Source: Bacteroidaceae bacterium (GTDB lineage: Bacteria; Bacteroidota; Bacteroidia; Bacteroidales; Bacteroidaceae). From it: a stretch of 64,000 nucleotides of DNA. The stretch lies in NCBI GenBank assembly GCA_017552435.1, contig JAFZPZ010000010.1:1-64000 (forward strand). Reading direction: 5' to 3'. The notes below the pieces were generated by a model. That model saw nothing but the letters and a program-made list of their open reading frames with translations. It had not been told where the DNA came from and made no database searches. Positions 8,981-18,258 of the stretch are shown here, one piece after another; the stretch's first letter is position 1, and every line of letters starts with the position of its first letter. The position numbers and the translations under genes are program-made.

Positions 8981-9531
8981 CACTCGTTTATCTCGTAACC
9001 TTCGAGGTCGAGTTCTTCGCTCTCATAACCTTCGTCACCATAGAAGTCTTCATCGATAGCCTCTTCCTCAAGGTCTTCCTCTGACTCCCCCGATGGAGAG
9101 GAATTTTCCTGGAAAGTACTAAAAGCTGACTGCTGAGGAGGCATACCATGCCTTCTGTTCACAAGAGCTTTCTTATCGGTTCTTCCGAAGACATTCTCTG
9201 TAAGCTCCATTAGGAAAAAGCGCTTGCCTTCAGGATCAAAAACATAAGCCAAACGCTGTCCTTCTTCCTCAAGAAAATCACCAATACGGGTACGTGACAT
9301 CAAGTTGATATCTTCGTCATAACCCACATCTTCATTGTCATGGAGACAGATACGTTGCTTGACGCGCCACTCGTCATCACAAATGAGGAAACATTGTTTA
9401 ATATGCTCTCCGTAGTTGCAATCACGCAAAATGAGCTGATGCAATTCGGAAAACTTAGCATCACTGTCGATGAGTATCTCCAGCACGAAATCTTCTTTCT
9501 CCTGGCTGAAAAGTGTTAGCTTAAGTGTCAT
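8980..9531 (-). CDS. pRiA4b ORF-3-like (IS1096 passenger TnpR-type) protein
   Basis: 183 aa, no signal peptide. The N-terminal 120 residues ([19 protein letters not shown] and following) resemble the plasmid pRiA4b ORF-3 fold, often labelled IS1096 TnpR passenger in Bacteroidetes. The last 50 residues are strongly acidic (Glu/Asp-rich) and probably unstructured. It lies 10 nt after lpxA and overlaps miaA by one base, so it is part of that operon and unlikely to be a transposon gene here. Function unknown. Confidence 0.65.
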   Translation of the reverse strand: MTLKLTLFSQEKEDFVLEILIDSDAKFSELHQLILRDCNYGEHIKQCFLICDDEWRVKQRICLHDNEDVGYDEDINLMSRTRIGDFLEEEGQRLAYVFDPEGKRFFLMELTENVFGRTDKKALVNRRHGMPPQQSAFSTFQENSSPSGESEEDLEEEAIDEDFYGDEGYESEELDLEGYEINE

Positions 9532-9541
9532 GGGCAGTTGT

Positions 9542-10315
9542 TTATCTTATGAAACCACGTTCACTATTACGTATAAAATCGAGAATATATTCTATCTCCG
9601 GACTCATGGGAATCTCCTGTTCCACACGAGCGAGAAGGTCGTTCAACTTACCCGTGCCTTGCAGGATTATCTGGTAGGCCATGTGGATATTGTTAATGAG
9701 GTCACGATCGAATCCGCGACGACGAAGTCCGATGGTATTCAATCCGCAGAAAGCAGCCGGATCGCGGGCCACAAGACTGAAGGGCAAAACATTTTGTGAG
9801 AAACGAGTGCCACCACCGACCATCGTATAACTCCCTACACGACAGAATTGGTGCATCAAAACTCCAGCGCTCAAGATAGCATTATCGTCAATGACAATCT
9901 CACCAGCCAATTTTGTACTATTGCCGATTATGCACCCATTGCCCACAATGGCATCGTGTGCCACATGCGCGCCTTCCATGAGCAAGTTATTGTTTCCTAC
10001 TATGGTACGGCCTTTTGCCGCTGTTCCGCGGTTTATGGTTACATTCTCGCGGATCTTGTTGTTGTCTCCTATCTCGGCCGTACTCTCCTCGCCCTGAAAC
10101 TTCAGGTCTTGCGGAATGGCACTGATTACCGCACCTGGGAAGAAGATGTTGCCATTACCTATGCGAGCGCCATAAAGTACGGTTACACTGTTCATCAATG
10201 TATTATTGTCACCAATGACAACACCTTTGTCGATGTAGCAGAAAGGACCAATCTCACAATTCTCGCCAATGACTGCATCAGGATGTATGTATGCCAGAGG
10301 GCTTATCATGTTCAT
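9542..10315 (-). CDS. lpxA: Acyl-ACP:UDP-GlcNAc O-acyltransferase
   Basis: First enzyme of lipid A synthesis. The 257-aa protein is built of left-handed beta-helix hexapeptide repeats, with the catalytic histidine in GAHVAHDAIVGN and the LpxA-specific LNTIGLRRRGF segment before the helical C-terminus. It follows lpxC/fabZ by 18 nt and lpxD lies further upstream, giving the usual Bacteroidetes order lpxD-lpxC/fabZ-lpxA. Two in-frame ATGs (MNM) are close together; the first is used here. Confidence 0.96.
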   Translation of the reverse strand: MNMISPLAYIHPDAVIGENCEIGPFCYIDKGVVIGDNNTLMNSVTVLYGARIGNGNIFFPGAVISAIPQDLKFQGEESTAEIGDNNKIRENVTINRGTAAKGRTIVGNNNLLMEGAHVAHDAIVGNGCIIGNSTKLAGEIVIDDNAILSAGVLMHQFCRVGSYTMVGGGTRFSQNVLPFSLVARDPAAFCGLNTIGLRRRGFDRDLINNIHMAYQIILQGTGKLNDLLARVEQEIPMSPEIEYILDFIRNSERGFIR

Positions 10316-10333
10316 TTACGATTTGACGATTTA

Positions 10334-11731
10334 CTATTTTATTTCTTTCTTATTGACGATGACCTGAGCGGTAAACGTTGCTTCTGCGATACAATTCTCG
10401 CCGATGAAGGCATAGCCTTGCATCGTGCCGATACTGTGGTGCAAAGGCTCCACCTGCTCTACACGGAAGATCAGGGTATCACCTGGCACGACTTTCTGGC
10501 GGAACTTGACATTATCGATGCGCAAGAAGTAGGTGCTGTAGGTCTCGGGGTTCTCTTTGTCATACAAGACAAGCAAGCCTCCTGTCTGCGCCATTGCCTC
10601 TATCAACAGTACTCCAGGCATGACGGGGTCGTCGGGAAAGTGCCCTTGGAAGAAAGGTTCATCGCTCGTCACATTCTTAACTGCAACAATGTAGTTCTCC
10701 TTGATGTCAATAACCTTATCAACCAACTGCATGGGGAAGCGGTGAGGCAACAGCGTCTTTATCTTGTTAATATCCATCAAAGGCGCCTGGTTGGGGTCAT
10801 ACTTCGGAGCCTGCACATCATGTTTACGAATCTCCTTGCGCATCATGCGAGCAAACATATTATTAACAGTATGCCCTGGTCTCGTAGCAATAATGCGGCC
10901 CTTGATGGGTTTACCGATAAGTGCCATATCGCCGATGATGTCGAGCAACTTGTGGCGAGCAGGTTCATTGTCCCATACCAGTGGTTTGTGCTGAATATAG
11001 CCGAGGACGTTAGCATCATGATGCTCGGCACCAGTCAATTTGCAAAGTTTGTCGAGGTTCTCCTGTGTGGTCTGACGCTCGTAGATAACGATGGCATTGT
11101 CCAGATCACCACCCTTGATTAAGCCAGCCATGAGGAGTTGCTCTATCTCACGAACAAAAACAAAAGTGCGAGCCCCAGCCACTTCGGTTGCAAACTTGTC
11201 CATATTGTCGAGCGTGGCAAACTGGCTGCTGAGAACTTTACCATCAAATGCTATCATACACGTTATGGAGAAATCCTCGTCAGGAAGCAAAGTGATGCAG
11301 GCTCCTGTCTTGTCATCACGGAACTCCATCTTCTTCGTAATGTAGTAATAGTCCTTCGGAGCATCCTGTTCCACGAAGCCAACTCGTTGTATCTCACGGA
11401 CAAATGGTTCTGCGCTGCCATCCAAAATGGGGAACTCTGGGCCATCTGCCTGAATAAGTACATTATCAATACCCAAAGCATACAGGGCAGCCAGAGCATG
11501 TTCCACAGTACTGCATCGCATTTTACCTTTTCCGAGAACGGTACCACGCTGTGTGTCAACGACATTCTCTGCCACAGCATCCATAATGGGTTGGCCAGGC
11601 ATATCTACTCGTTGTATCTTATAACCGTGTCCTGCTGGTGCAGGAAGGAAGGTCACCGTCAGGTTAAGTCCCGTGTGAAGACCTTTTCCACTGAGTGAGA
11701 AACTCTCTTTGAGTGTATTTTGTTTTAACAT
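10334..11731 (-). CDS. lpxC/fabZ: Bifunctional LpxC deacetylase / FabZ dehydratase
   Basis: A fusion typical of Bacteroidetes. The N-terminal part (about 1-300) is the zinc-dependent UDP-3-O-acyl-GlcNAc deacetylase, with [16 protein letters not shown] and the [10 protein letters not shown] metal/catalytic motif. The C-terminal part (about 315-465) is the hot-dog 3-hydroxyacyl-ACP dehydratase, with [11 protein letters not shown] and the EAMAQTGG motif carrying the catalytic His and Glu. It joins lipid A and fatty-acid synthesis, which compete for the same hydroxyacyl-ACP. It lies 67 nt after lpxD. Confidence 0.96.
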   Translation of the reverse strand: MLKQNTLKESFSLSGKGLHTGLNLTVTFLPAPAGHGYKIQRVDMPGQPIMDAVAENVVDTQRGTVLGKGKMRCSTVEHALAALYALGIDNVLIQADGPEFPILDGSAEPFVREIQRVGFVEQDAPKDYYYITKKMEFRDDKTGACITLLPDEDFSITCMIAFDGKVLSSQFATLDNMDKFATEVAGARTFVFVREIEQLLMAGLIKGGDLDNAIVIYERQTTQENLDKLCKLTGAEHHDANVLGYIQHKPLVWDNEPARHKLLDIIGDMALIGKPIKGRIIATRPGHTVNNMFARMMRKEIRKHDVQAPKYDPNQAPLMDINKIKTLLPHRFPMQLVDKVIDIKENYIVAVKNVTSDEPFFQGHFPDDPVMPGVLLIEAMAQTGGLLVLYDKENPETYSTYFLRIDNVKFRQKVVPGDTLIFRVEQVEPLHHSIGTMQGYAFIGENCIAEATFTAQVIVNKKEIK

Positions 11732-11790
11732 TATTAGTCGTTTGGGAGATTTGTCGTTTAGGGAATATAGCTCAGGGCGGTAGCAAATGC

Positions 11791-11825
11791 TTCACTCTTC
11801 ACTCTTCACTCTTCATTCTTAACTC
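11791..11825. repeat. Heptamer array at the 3' end of lpxD (family B)
   Basis: Units ttcactc (three times), ttcattc and ttaactc. The array overlaps the lpxD stop codon and encodes its last residues (RMKSEE), so the C-terminus of LpxD is partly repeat-derived. Confidence 0.85.
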
Positions 11826-12854
11826 TTCCCTGAGCATTTTAATTTCTTTCTTCATTTGGTTCATATCTGCCCACATATCAGGCAAGTTCTTGAATATGGC
11901 GCTGCTCTTCCAGAAGTTACGGCCCTCGATGGCCGGGGTTCCCTGGATGGCAGCTCCTTCCTTCTTGACGCTGTTAGGAATGCCTGCCTGGGCACCTGCC
12001 ATTACGCGATTGGCTATTGTTGCATGATCAGCAATGCCCACCTGGCCGCCGAACATACACCATTCCCCGACTTTCGTACTGCCGGCAATACCCACCTGAG
12101 CTGACATCACGGTGTGGCTGCCTATCTCATCGTTGTGGCCAATCTGTACGAGGTTGTCTATCTTGACACCGCTATGCACAATGGTTGCCCCCATCACAGC
12201 TCTATCTACACAACTGTTGGCACCTATCTCCACATCGTCTTCGATGATGGCGATGCCTATCTGAGGTATTTTCTCGTAACCTTTCTCCGTAGGTTGGAAG
12301 CCGAAGCCGTCTGCACCGATGACACATCCTGCATGAAGTACGCAGCGGTTGCCCACTTTGCAATCATGATAAATGACAGCGTTGCTGTATATCTCGGTGT
12401 TTGCTCCCACCTTGGCGTTCCTGCCGATTGTTACATGCGGATGCAGGACACAGCCCTCGCCTATCTCTACGCCTTCGGCGATAGCGACGAAAGGACCTAT
12501 GTAGCATTTCTCGCCAATCTTGGCGGTCGGGTCAATGAAAGCGAGGTCACTGATGCCTTCACGTTTTGGTTTCATGCTCTCATAGATTTGCAACAATTTT
12601 GCTACAGCTACACGAGCATCAGGAACCTTAATTAGGGTTGCCTTTATCTCTTGCTTCGGTTCGAAGTTCTGGTTCACCAATACGATGTTGCACTCTGTCT
12701 GGTAAATGTACTGTTCATACTTTTCATCGTATAGGAAGGTTATACTGCCAGGCTTCCCCTCATCTATCTTTGCGAAGTCATTGACCTTGGCTTCAGGGTC
12801 ACCAACGACGGTACCCCCGATTAGGCCTGCTATCATTTGTGCTGTGAATTCCAC
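11799..12854 (-). CDS. lpxD: UDP-3-O-acylglucosamine N-acyltransferase
   Basis: Third step of lipid A assembly. The 351-aa protein has an N-terminal uridine-binding domain (1-100) and a hexapeptide-repeat beta-helix. Recognisable motifs are [10 protein letters not shown] and the catalytic-histidine segment [11 protein letters not shown]. The C-terminal helix ends in repeat-encoded residues. Upstream of lpxC/fabZ and lpxA in the same direction. Confidence 0.96.
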   Translation of the reverse strand: MEFTAQMIAGLIGGTVVGDPEAKVNDFAKIDEGKPGSITFLYDEKYEQYIYQTECNIVLVNQNFEPKQEIKATLIKVPDARVAVAKLLQIYESMKPKREGISDLAFIDPTAKIGEKCYIGPFVAIAEGVEIGEGCVLHPHVTIGRNAKVGANTEIYSNAVIYHDCKVGNRCVLHAGCVIGADGFGFQPTEKGYEKIPQIGIAIIEDDVEIGANSCVDRAVMGATIVHSGVKIDNLVQIGHNDEIGSHTVMSAQVGIAGSTKVGEWCMFGGQVGIADHATIANRVMAGAQAGIPNSVKKEGAAIQGTPAIEGRNFWKSSAIFKNLPDMWADMNQMKKEIKMLREELRMKSEE

Positions 12855-12897
12855 GTTTTATATTTACTATTTGACGATTTACTATTTACGATTTATT
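12855..12897. repeat. AT-rich heptamers between pyrF and lpxD (family B)
   Basis: Repeats of the type actattt / acgattt fill the gap and overlap the pyrF stop codon (12882-12884). Confidence 0.75.
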
Positions 12898-13730
12898 AAT
12901 TTTGCCATCTGTTCTGCCATTTCTTTGGCTTTCTCAGCAGCTACTTGTGCGAATCTTTCTGTCTTGTCGGCATAGATGATGGCGCGACTGCTGTTCACCA
13001 GCAAACCGCAATCCTCTATCATGCCATATTTGCATACTTCCTCGAGGCTACCACCTTGTGCGCCCACGCCGGGAACGAGCAGGAAGGCATTAGGAGCCAC
13101 CCGACGAATATCTTTGAACATCTCGCCGCGTGTGGCACCAACGACATACATCAAGGTCCCCTCCGCACCTCCCCGAGGGGAGGCTTTTTCTACCCATTCC
13201 TGACTCTTGCGAATGACCTTCTCAAAGAGGCGCTCGCCATCCTTGTCTTCTATGAGTTGGAAGTCGAACGAGCCTTTGTTGCTGGTCAGCGCCAACAGAA
13301 TAACCCATTTGCCTTCGTAACCTTCGATGAACGGCGTCACGCTATCCTCGCCCATATAGGGAGCAACAGTCAGCGCATCGACATCATACTCGCCGAAGAA
13401 GGTGCGGGCGTACATCTGACTGGTGTTGCCTATGTCGCCACGCTTGGCGTCTGCTATGATGAACTGGTCGGGATAATTTTCCTTGAGGTACTTTACCGTT
13501 TTCTCGAAAGCCATCATGCCCTTCACTCCGAAAGCCTCGTAGAAAGCCAAGTTGGGTTTGTAAGCGACGCAGTATGGAGCCGTTGCATCAATAATGGCCT
13601 TGTTGAAGGCGAAGATAGGGTCATCCTCCCCGAGCAGATGTTCGGGAATTTTCTTCAGGTCGGTATCAAGTCCGACACAGAGGAAGGATTGTTTCTTTCG
13701 TATATTTGCGACTAATTCTTGTCTTGTCAT
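12882..13730 (-). CDS. pyrF: Orotidine-5'-phosphate decarboxylase (type 2)
   Basis: Last step of UMP synthesis. The 282-aa protein is the longer type 2 form, with CVGLDTDL at the N-terminus, the catalytic [11 protein letters not shown] motif and the phosphate-binding [11 protein letters not shown]. Its ATG overlaps the prfA stop by four bases (ATGA), so expression is coupled. Oddity: a family A half unit (13157-13188) encodes residues about 182-193 ([10 protein letters not shown]), in frame. Confidence 0.94.
   Translation of the reverse strand: MTRQELVANIRKKQSFLCVGLDTDLKKIPEHLLGEDDPIFAFNKAIIDATAPYCVAYKPNLAFYEAFGVKGMMAFEKTVKYLKENYPDQFIIADAKRGDIGNTSQMYARTFFGEYDVDALTVAPYMGEDSVTPFIEGYEGKWVILLALTSNKGSFDFQLIEDKDGERLFEKVIRKSQEWVEKASPRGGAEGTLMYVVGATRGEMFKDIRRVAPNAFLLVPGVGAQGGSLEEVCKYGMIEDCGLLVNSSRAIIYADKTERFAQVAAEKAKEMAEQMAKLINRK
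13157..13188. repeat. Family A half unit inside pyrF
   Basis: Palindrome CCTCCCCGAGGGGAGG (13168-13183) preceded by GTCCCCTCC. In frame in pyrF. Confidence 0.65.
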
Positions 13731-14839
13731 AGTTCTGATTCCTTAAGTCGTTCGGCGTTCTCTGCCACGATGAGGTGGTCGATGCAATCCTGGATGTTAC
13801 CATCCATGAAGGCGGGCAGGTTGTAGATAGTGTAACCGATGCGGTGGTCGGTGATGCGGCCTTGCGGATAGTTGTAGGTACGTATCTTTGCGGAGCGGTC
13901 GCCTGTCGAAACCATCGTCTTGCGCTTCGAGGCGATATCGTCAAGGTACTTCTGGTGCTCCTTATCGTAAATAAAGGTACGGAGGCGGGCCAGAGCGCGT
14001 TCCTTGTTCTTCGGCTGGTCGCGCGTCTCGGTACACTCTACCAATATCTCTTCGTCCTGATTGGTAAAGGGATTGCGCCAAATGTAGCGGGCACGAACAC
14101 CGGACTCCACTTTGTTGACGTTCTGACCGCCTGCACCGCTGCTACGGAAAGTATCCCACTTGATAGCACCTTCGTTGATTTCCACATCGAACTCCTCTGC
14201 CTCCGGCAATACAGCCACAGTTGCTGCTGAAGTATGGACGCGGCCCTGTGTCTCTGTGACAGGCACTCGCTGGACGCGATGCACACCGCTCTCGTACTTC
14301 ATGATGCCATAGACGCCTTCGCCCGTCACGGAGCAGACGATTTCCTTGAAACCACCGACTGCTCCTTCGCTATAGCTGCTGACAGCCATCTTCCAACCCT
14401 TCATCTCGAAGAACTTCGAGTACATGCGGAAGAGGTCGCCTGCAAAGAGCGCCGCCTCATCGCCGCCTGTACCGCCACGAATCTCAAGGACGATATTCTT
14501 GTCGTCTTCGGGGTCGGCAGGCACAAGAAGCAGTTTTATCTCTTCCTCCAGTTCTGGGATGCGCTTCTCGCTCTCGGCCAGTTCCTCGCGAAGCATCTCC
14601 TTCGTCTCGGCATCTTCCTCGATAGCCAGCATCTCTTTGGCATCAGCTACATTCTGCAGACAGCCTATATAGGCCTTCCGGGCCTCGACAATCTTGCCCA
14701 GGTCCTTGTATTCCTTCGTGAGCTTGACGTAGCGCTTCTGGTCGGCAATCACCGACGGGTCGGTAATCAGTGTACTGACCTCCTCGAAGCGGCTCACCAG
14801 GCCGTCCAACTTATCTAATAGGCTGTTACTTTCTGCCAT
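13727..14839 (-). CDS. prfA: Peptide chain release factor 1
   Basis: Recognises UAA/UAG stops. The 370-aa protein carries the hydrolysis motif GGQ in [15 protein letters not shown] and the RF1 codon-recognition tripeptide PxT as PVT in [19 protein letters not shown]. It is full length. It is followed by pyrF with a 4-base overlap and preceded by a possible 35-aa membrane ORF whose end overlaps the prfA start. Confidence 0.96.
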   Translation of the reverse strand: MAESNSLLDKLDGLVSRFEEVSTLITDPSVIADQKRYVKLTKEYKDLGKIVEARKAYIGCLQNVADAKEMLAIEEDAETKEMLREELAESEKRIPELEEEIKLLLVPADPEDDKNIVLEIRGGTGGDEAALFAGDLFRMYSKFFEMKGWKMAVSSYSEGAVGGFKEIVCSVTGEGVYGIMKYESGVHRVQRVPVTETQGRVHTSAATVAVLPEAEEFDVEINEGAIKWDTFRSSGAGGQNVNKVESGVRARYIWRNPFTNQDEEILVECTETRDQPKNKERALARLRTFIYDKEHQKYLDDIASKRKTMVSTGDRSAKIRTYNYPQGRITDHRIGYTIYNLPAFMDGNIQDCIDHLIVAENAERLKESEL

Positions 14840-14933
14840 GTTTATTCTTTTTCTTGTGTGTCAGATAGAACTGTCTCCATGCGAAGAACATGGTGACCAA
14901 GAGTGCAGCTATAAATATATATTCTATTGCCAT
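14826..14933 (-). CDS. Possible 35-aa single-pass membrane protein overlapping prfA
   Basis: ATG at 14933 opens a 35-residue frame: a hydrophobic N-terminal helix (IEYIFIAALLVTMFFAW) followed by a basic tail ([11 protein letters not shown]). Its stop lies 13 bases inside prfA in another frame, so it could be translationally coupled. The composition is that of a small membrane protein, but there is no homology argument; it could also be chance. Confidence 0.4.
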   Translation of the reverse strand: MAIEYIFIAALLVTMFFAWRQFYLTHKKKNKHGRK

Positions 14934-14954
14934 TTTTCACTTTTCATTTTTAAT

Positions 14955-15010
14955 TATTCCCCCTAAAGGGGGTTAGGGGGTCCATTCCCCCTAAAGGGGG
15001 CTAGGGGGGC
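14955..15010. repeat. Two direct family A units upstream of prfA
   Basis: Two CCCCCTAAAGGGGG cores (14959-14972 and 14987-15000), each followed by TTAGGGGG or CTAGGGGG. Unlike most pairs here they are in direct orientation. They fill the purM-prfA gap right after the purM stop. Confidence 0.85.
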
Positions 15011-16222
15011 TTAGTATTCAAATTCTCCGTATTCGCTCTTGATAAGGAGGCTCTTCTTGCCCTCTTCTATTCGCCCAACCACCTGAGCGTCGATGTTGAA
15101 GCTCTTGCTGATGGCAATGACCTTCTCGGCATCTTCGGGAGCCACATAGACTTCGAGGCGATGCCCCATGTTGAAGACCTTGTACATCTCAGCCCAATCG
15201 GTTCCGCTGCATTCCTGAATTACCTTGAAGAGCGGTGGTACAGGGAACATGTTGTCCTTGACGACGCGGCAGTTATCGCCCACGAAATGCAGCACCTTTG
15301 TCTGAGCGCCGCCCGTGCAATGCACCATTCCGTGAATCTGGGGACGCATCTCGTCGAGCATCTTCTTCACGACAGGAGCGTAGGTCCGAGTGGGAGAGAG
15401 AACGAGCTTGCCCATAGACCCCCCGACCCCCTTTAGGGGGAGAAAGGAATCATCCAAAGAGTTCCCCCTAAAGGGGGTTAGGGGGTCCGTTAGTTTATAC
15501 TTCCCGCTGTACACCAGTTCCTCCGGCACATTGTGGTCGTAACTCTCGGGATACTTCTCGGCCAGGTATTTGCTGAAGACATCGTGGCGGGCGGAGGTGA
15601 GGCCATTGCTGCCCATTCCGCCGTTGTATTCCTTCTCGTAAGTGGCTTGTCCGCAGCTGGAAAGGCCCACAATCACGTCTCCAGGACGGATGTTGGCATT
15701 GTCGATGACATCGCTTCGCTTCATGCGGCAGGTCACCGTGCTATCCACGATAATCGTCCTCACCAAGTCGCCTACGTCGGCTGTCTCTCCGCCGGTTCCG
15801 TAGATGCCGATACCCATCTCACGCAGTTCCTGCATCAATTCGTCCGTTCCGTTGATGATGGCAGAGATGACTTCGCCGGGAATCAACATCTTGTTACGGC
15901 CTATCGTCGAGGAAACCAGAATGTTATCAACGGCTCCCACACAGAGCAGGTCGTCGGTGTTCATGATGAGTGCGTCCTGCGCGATGCCTTTCCAGACACT
16001 GAGGTCGCCCGTCTCTTTCCAATACATATAGGCGAGGCTGGACTTCGTTCCGGCTCCGTCGGCATGCATGATGTTGCAGTACTCCGGGTCGCCGCCCAGA
16101 ATGTCGGGGATTATCTTGCAGAAAGCCTGCGGGAAGATGCCCTTGTCGATGTTCTTGATGGCATTGTGAACGTCTTCTTTTGCAGCGCTCACGCCGCGCA
16201 TCATATAGCGTTGATTACTCAT
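15011..16222 (-). CDS. purM: Phosphoribosylformylglycinamidine cyclo-ligase (AIR synthetase)
   Basis: Fifth step of purine synthesis (FGAM to AIR). The 403-aa protein has the conserved HADGAGTKSSLAY, the Asp-rich DALIMNTDDLLCVGA and the GETADVGD motif of PurM. It is longer than usual: residues about 245-268 (around TPFRGNSLDDSFLPLKGVGGS) are a family A inverted pair (15417-15487) in frame, between the N- and C-terminal domains and before the conserved LVLSPTRTYAP. A promoter box (16252-16259) lies 30 nt upstream of the ATG. Confidence 0.94.
   Translation of the reverse strand: MSNQRYMMRGVSAAKEDVHNAIKNIDKGIFPQAFCKIIPDILGGDPEYCNIMHADGAGTKSSLAYMYWKETGDLSVWKGIAQDALIMNTDDLLCVGAVDNILVSSTIGRNKMLIPGEVISAIINGTDELMQELREMGIGIYGTGGETADVGDLVRTIIVDSTVTCRMKRSDVIDNANIRPGDVIVGLSSCGQATYEKEYNGGMGSNGLTSARHDVFSKYLAEKYPESYDHNVPEELVYSGKYKLTDPLTPFRGNSLDDSFLPLKGVGGSMGKLVLSPTRTYAPVVKKMLDEMRPQIHGMVHCTGGAQTKVLHFVGDNCRVVKDNMFPVPPLFKVIQECSGTDWAEMYKVFNMGHRLEVYVAPEDAEKVIAISKSFNIDAQVVGRIEEGKKSLLIKSEYGEFEY
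15417..15487. repeat. 71-bp family A inverted pair inserted in purM
   Basis: Begins GACCCCCC, then core CCCCCTTTAGGGGG (15427-15440), a 23-nt spacer, core CCCCCTAAAGGGGG (15464-15477), then TTAGGGGGTC. The two ends are inverted copies of each other, giving a miniature MITE layout. The purM frame stays open. Confidence 0.88.
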
Positions 16223-16251
16223 TATATGTGTCGTTTCTATGTTTTCGCGTG

Positions 16252-16259
16252 CAAAGTTA
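16252..16259 (-). promoter_or_regulatory. -7 box for purM
   Basis: TAACTTTG on the minus strand, 30 nt upstream of the purM ATG. Confidence 0.6.
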
Positions 16260-16375
16260 AGATAAATATCTTAATTCTGCAAATTCTAACGCCGATACTT
16301 GCGAATCTGGGCATATATCAAGCGATGGAAACATAAAAAGATACTCCTAAACAGATTCTGTTTGAGATTATACTC

Positions 16376-16416
16376 ACAAAAAAGATTCGGAGACTGTTAT
16401 GTGGACAATCCCCGAA
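16376..16416 (-). terminator. Rho-independent terminator after the beta-barrel gene
   Basis: On the minus strand a 12-pair stem (TTCGGGGATTG pairing with CAGTCTCCGAA, two G-U pairs) is followed by TCTTTTTTG. It lies 45 nt after the stop at 16461. Confidence 0.85.
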
Positions 16417-16460
16417 CCTTATTAGTTTTCAGTTTTAATTATTTCTTTTTTTCGAATGTT

Positions 16461-17132
16461 TTAGAACATGTAGGAAACTGCTATATAGAAATTCCTGTTT
16501 CTCGCGCTACCTTCAACATCAAATATCTTTGTAAGGCCTAAATCATAACCTAAGCGGGCTTGGAAGTTGGAGAACTCTACACCTGCAGCAACACCTAAAC
16601 CAAAGTCAAATCTGTTAGCACCTAAGACAGAATGATTTTTAAAATCGCCGAAATAATCCATTGTGATGTCGCGAAACTCGTATTCAGTCTCCGGATAGAT
16701 TCCGGCGACAGCTTCTTTCTTCATAAGCACATTGTTTTCATATGCTTTGCCGAAAACACCTATCCCAAAATATGGGCCAAACTCTCCAAAAACAGAGAAC
16801 TTATCATTAAAGCTATAACGATAACCTCCGTGAATGGGAATCTCAATATAATAAGGTTCATATGAACCGTGAGTGCCCTTTTTCTCGTTCTCGAATTTGC
16901 TACTTTTTAGCGAGAATTTAAGCGCACTCGTCATGTAAAAGTTATTGGTAAAGTTATACTCACCAAGGGCGCCTATACTAAATCCTACTTTCGGCTTAAC
17001 TTCTTTTGCTGAATTTGAAGCAAGATTCAAACCAACGGTAGGGCCAAAACGGAATTTCTTAAAATCCTGTGCAGAGGCACAAACTGTCATTACCGCCAAA
17101 ATGGCAATTGCAAATGATTTTTTCAGGAACAT
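16461..17132 (-). CDS. Outer-membrane beta-barrel protein (PorT-like)
   Basis: 223 aa with a signal peptide (MFLKKSFAIAILAVMTVCASAQ) and alternating aromatic/polar strands ending in an aromatic residue (NFYIAVSYMF), the usual end of an outer-membrane barrel. It fits the small OMP_b-brl_2/PorT-like family; a specific function cannot be given. The frame is open further upstream, but the signal peptide and the promoter box (17161-17168, 28 nt before ATG) fix the start at 17132. Monocistronic: its own promoter and terminator are visible. Confidence 0.8.
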   Translation of the reverse strand: MFLKKSFAIAILAVMTVCASAQDFKKFRFGPTVGLNLASNSAKEVKPKVGFSIGALGEYNFTNNFYMTSALKFSLKSSKFENEKKGTHGSYEPYYIEIPIHGGYRYSFNDKFSVFGEFGPYFGIGVFGKAYENNVLMKKEAVAGIYPETEYEFRDITMDYFGDFKNHSVLGANRFDFGLGVAAGVEFSNFQARLGYDLGLTKIFDVEGSARNRNFYIAVSYMF

Positions 17133-17160
17133 ATCAACTGAGATTAAAGTTTTTCGGATG

Positions 17161-17168
17161 CAAAGATA
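17161..17168 (-). promoter_or_regulatory. -7 box for the PorT-like gene
   Basis: TATCTTTG on the minus strand, 28 nt before the ATG. Confidence 0.6.
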
Positions 17169-17201
17169 CAATATTTGTCTTAATCCCGCAAATTCAAGTT
17201 A

Positions 17202-17240
17202 CAAAAAATTCAGGGATTGTCCGAAAACTATCCCTGAATC
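17202..17240 (-). terminator. Rho-independent terminator after the small barrel gene
   Basis: Ten-pair perfect stem ATTCAGGGAT / ATCCCTGAAT (17208-17217 with 17230-17239) followed on the minus strand by TTTTTTG. Confidence 0.9.
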
Positions 17241-17281
17241 ATATTTACGTTTTACTAACGATTCTCTGTAAGTCGCTTAAC

Positions 17282-17761
17282 TTAAAAAAGGAAAGAGAAC
17301 TTTGCCCAGTGTTCCTTAATTTTCTCGGGACCTAAGTAATTCAGATTATATCCAACTGCAAATCTCTTATGTACCTGAAGACCAACACCAAAGTCCAACC
17401 CCAAATAATGGCTTGGTTCTTTCGTATTCCATCCATACTTTATGGTATAGCCAACGTTCAAATCTGCATACCCCCTAATCCAACGATAAGAAGGCGTATA
17501 AGCACGAGCACCCAACAACTTGATATTCACTTGTCCATAGTCTGCAGGAGATCCATTTAAACAAGACATATAAGATACGCCTATAATATTCCATCCAAAA
17601 TATGGATTGAATTCTTTCCTGAGTTGATAGCCAAAGCCCCAACCGTCCTGGAAGTACAAACCTACCTCATGAGTAAAACTCTTCTGTGCATCATACTCTC
17701 TCTGTGCACTAACTGATAGAGAAATTGCGGCAAAAACAGCCAAAAAAAGAATCTTTTTCAT
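17282..17761 (-). CDS. Small outer-membrane beta-barrel protein
   Basis: 159 aa with a signal peptide (MKKILFLAVFAAISLSVSAQ) and about eight short amphipathic strands rich in Tyr, Trp and Gly, ending WAKFSFLF, again an outer-membrane C-terminal pattern. Function unknown. It is flanked by its own promoter (17826-17833) and terminator. It may be a distant paralogue of the next barrel gene downstream, judging by size and layout only. Confidence 0.7.
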   Translation of the reverse strand: MKKILFLAVFAAISLSVSAQREYDAQKSFTHEVGLYFQDGWGFGYQLRKEFNPYFGWNIIGVSYMSCLNGSPADYGQVNIKLLGARAYTPSYRWIRGYADLNVGYTIKYGWNTKEPSHYLGLDFGVGLQVHKRFAVGYNLNYLGPEKIKEHWAKFSFLF

Positions 17762-17825
17762 GTTAATTTAGTTTTAAAGTTAATAAATAGCTAATAATTT
17801 ATGTCTTTGTACTACTTTCCGAGTG

Positions 17826-17833
17826 CAAATATA
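17826..17833 (-). promoter_or_regulatory. -7 box for the small barrel gene
   Basis: TATATTTG on the minus strand, 64 nt before the ATG at 17761. Confidence 0.45.
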
Positions 17834-18000
17834 CATAGATCTTCCGCAATCATGCAACACTTTTTAAGTTTTTTTTCATAAAATTTGTTATTTACCAAGA
17901 ATAGGACTCTTTATGCCACAAAATATTGAAGCATTCTATATCCCGAAAGTTATAACCGATAGCGTTTGACAGACACTATAGGGAAATGGCTTTCCCACGT

Positions 18001-18151
18001 GGAGAAAAAGTTTTTTCTCCCTGAAGAATTTTATGTTTCTGGGCCAAGTACACATGTTTCCGGTGCAAGTACATATGTTTCCGGTGCAGAAACATGAGTT
18101 TCTGGGGCGGAAACATAAAAAAGTCCTCGAAGAAAAGAGAAATTCTTCGGG
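18001..18151. repeat. Palindromes and four 21-bp tandem repeats in an intergenic spacer
   Basis: Within the gene-free stretch 17834-18224: a perfect palindrome GGAGAAAA / TTTTCTCC (18001-18020); four tandem 21-bp copies (18032-18052, 18053-18073, 18074-18094, 18095-18115) with the consensus tATGTTTCcGGtgCaagtACA; and another stem CGAAGAA / TTCTTCG (18126-18151). Because 21 is a multiple of three the array is open in a minus-strand frame and gives repeated HRKHxYL heptapeptides, but no gene is supported. Confidence 0.85.
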
Positions 18152-18224
18152 GAATAAAAAGAAAAATAATGTTAAAGAGAAATAAAAAAGAGCCATTCGT
18201 TATGGCAATATCTGCAAAAAGTAT

Positions 18225-18232
18225 TAACTTTG
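18225..18232 (+). promoter_or_regulatory. -7 box for the small broken gene and lipoprotein
   Basis: TAACTTTG, 27 nt before the ATG at 18259. This argues that the gene starts there and not further upstream. Confidence 0.5.
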
Positions 18233-18258
18233 CTGAGCGAAACATAACATTTTCAGAT

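Noticed and set aside
8980..9531. Transposon gene (IS1096 TnpR label)
   Set aside because: It is embedded with 1- and 10-nt spacing in the lpxA-miaA operon, with no inverted repeats or other transposon genes.
9848..11122. Plus-strand open frame of 424 codons
   Set aside because: Runs antisense across lpxA and lpxC/fabZ, both with catalytic motifs.
18032..18115. CRISPR array
   Set aside because: Four 21-bp units are directly adjacent with no spacers, and no cas genes are present.
17976..18245. Minus-strand frame encoding HRKHxYL repeats
   Set aside because: It arises because the 21-bp repeats are a multiple of three; there is no start signal, and hydrophobic and repeat parts do not form a plausible protein.
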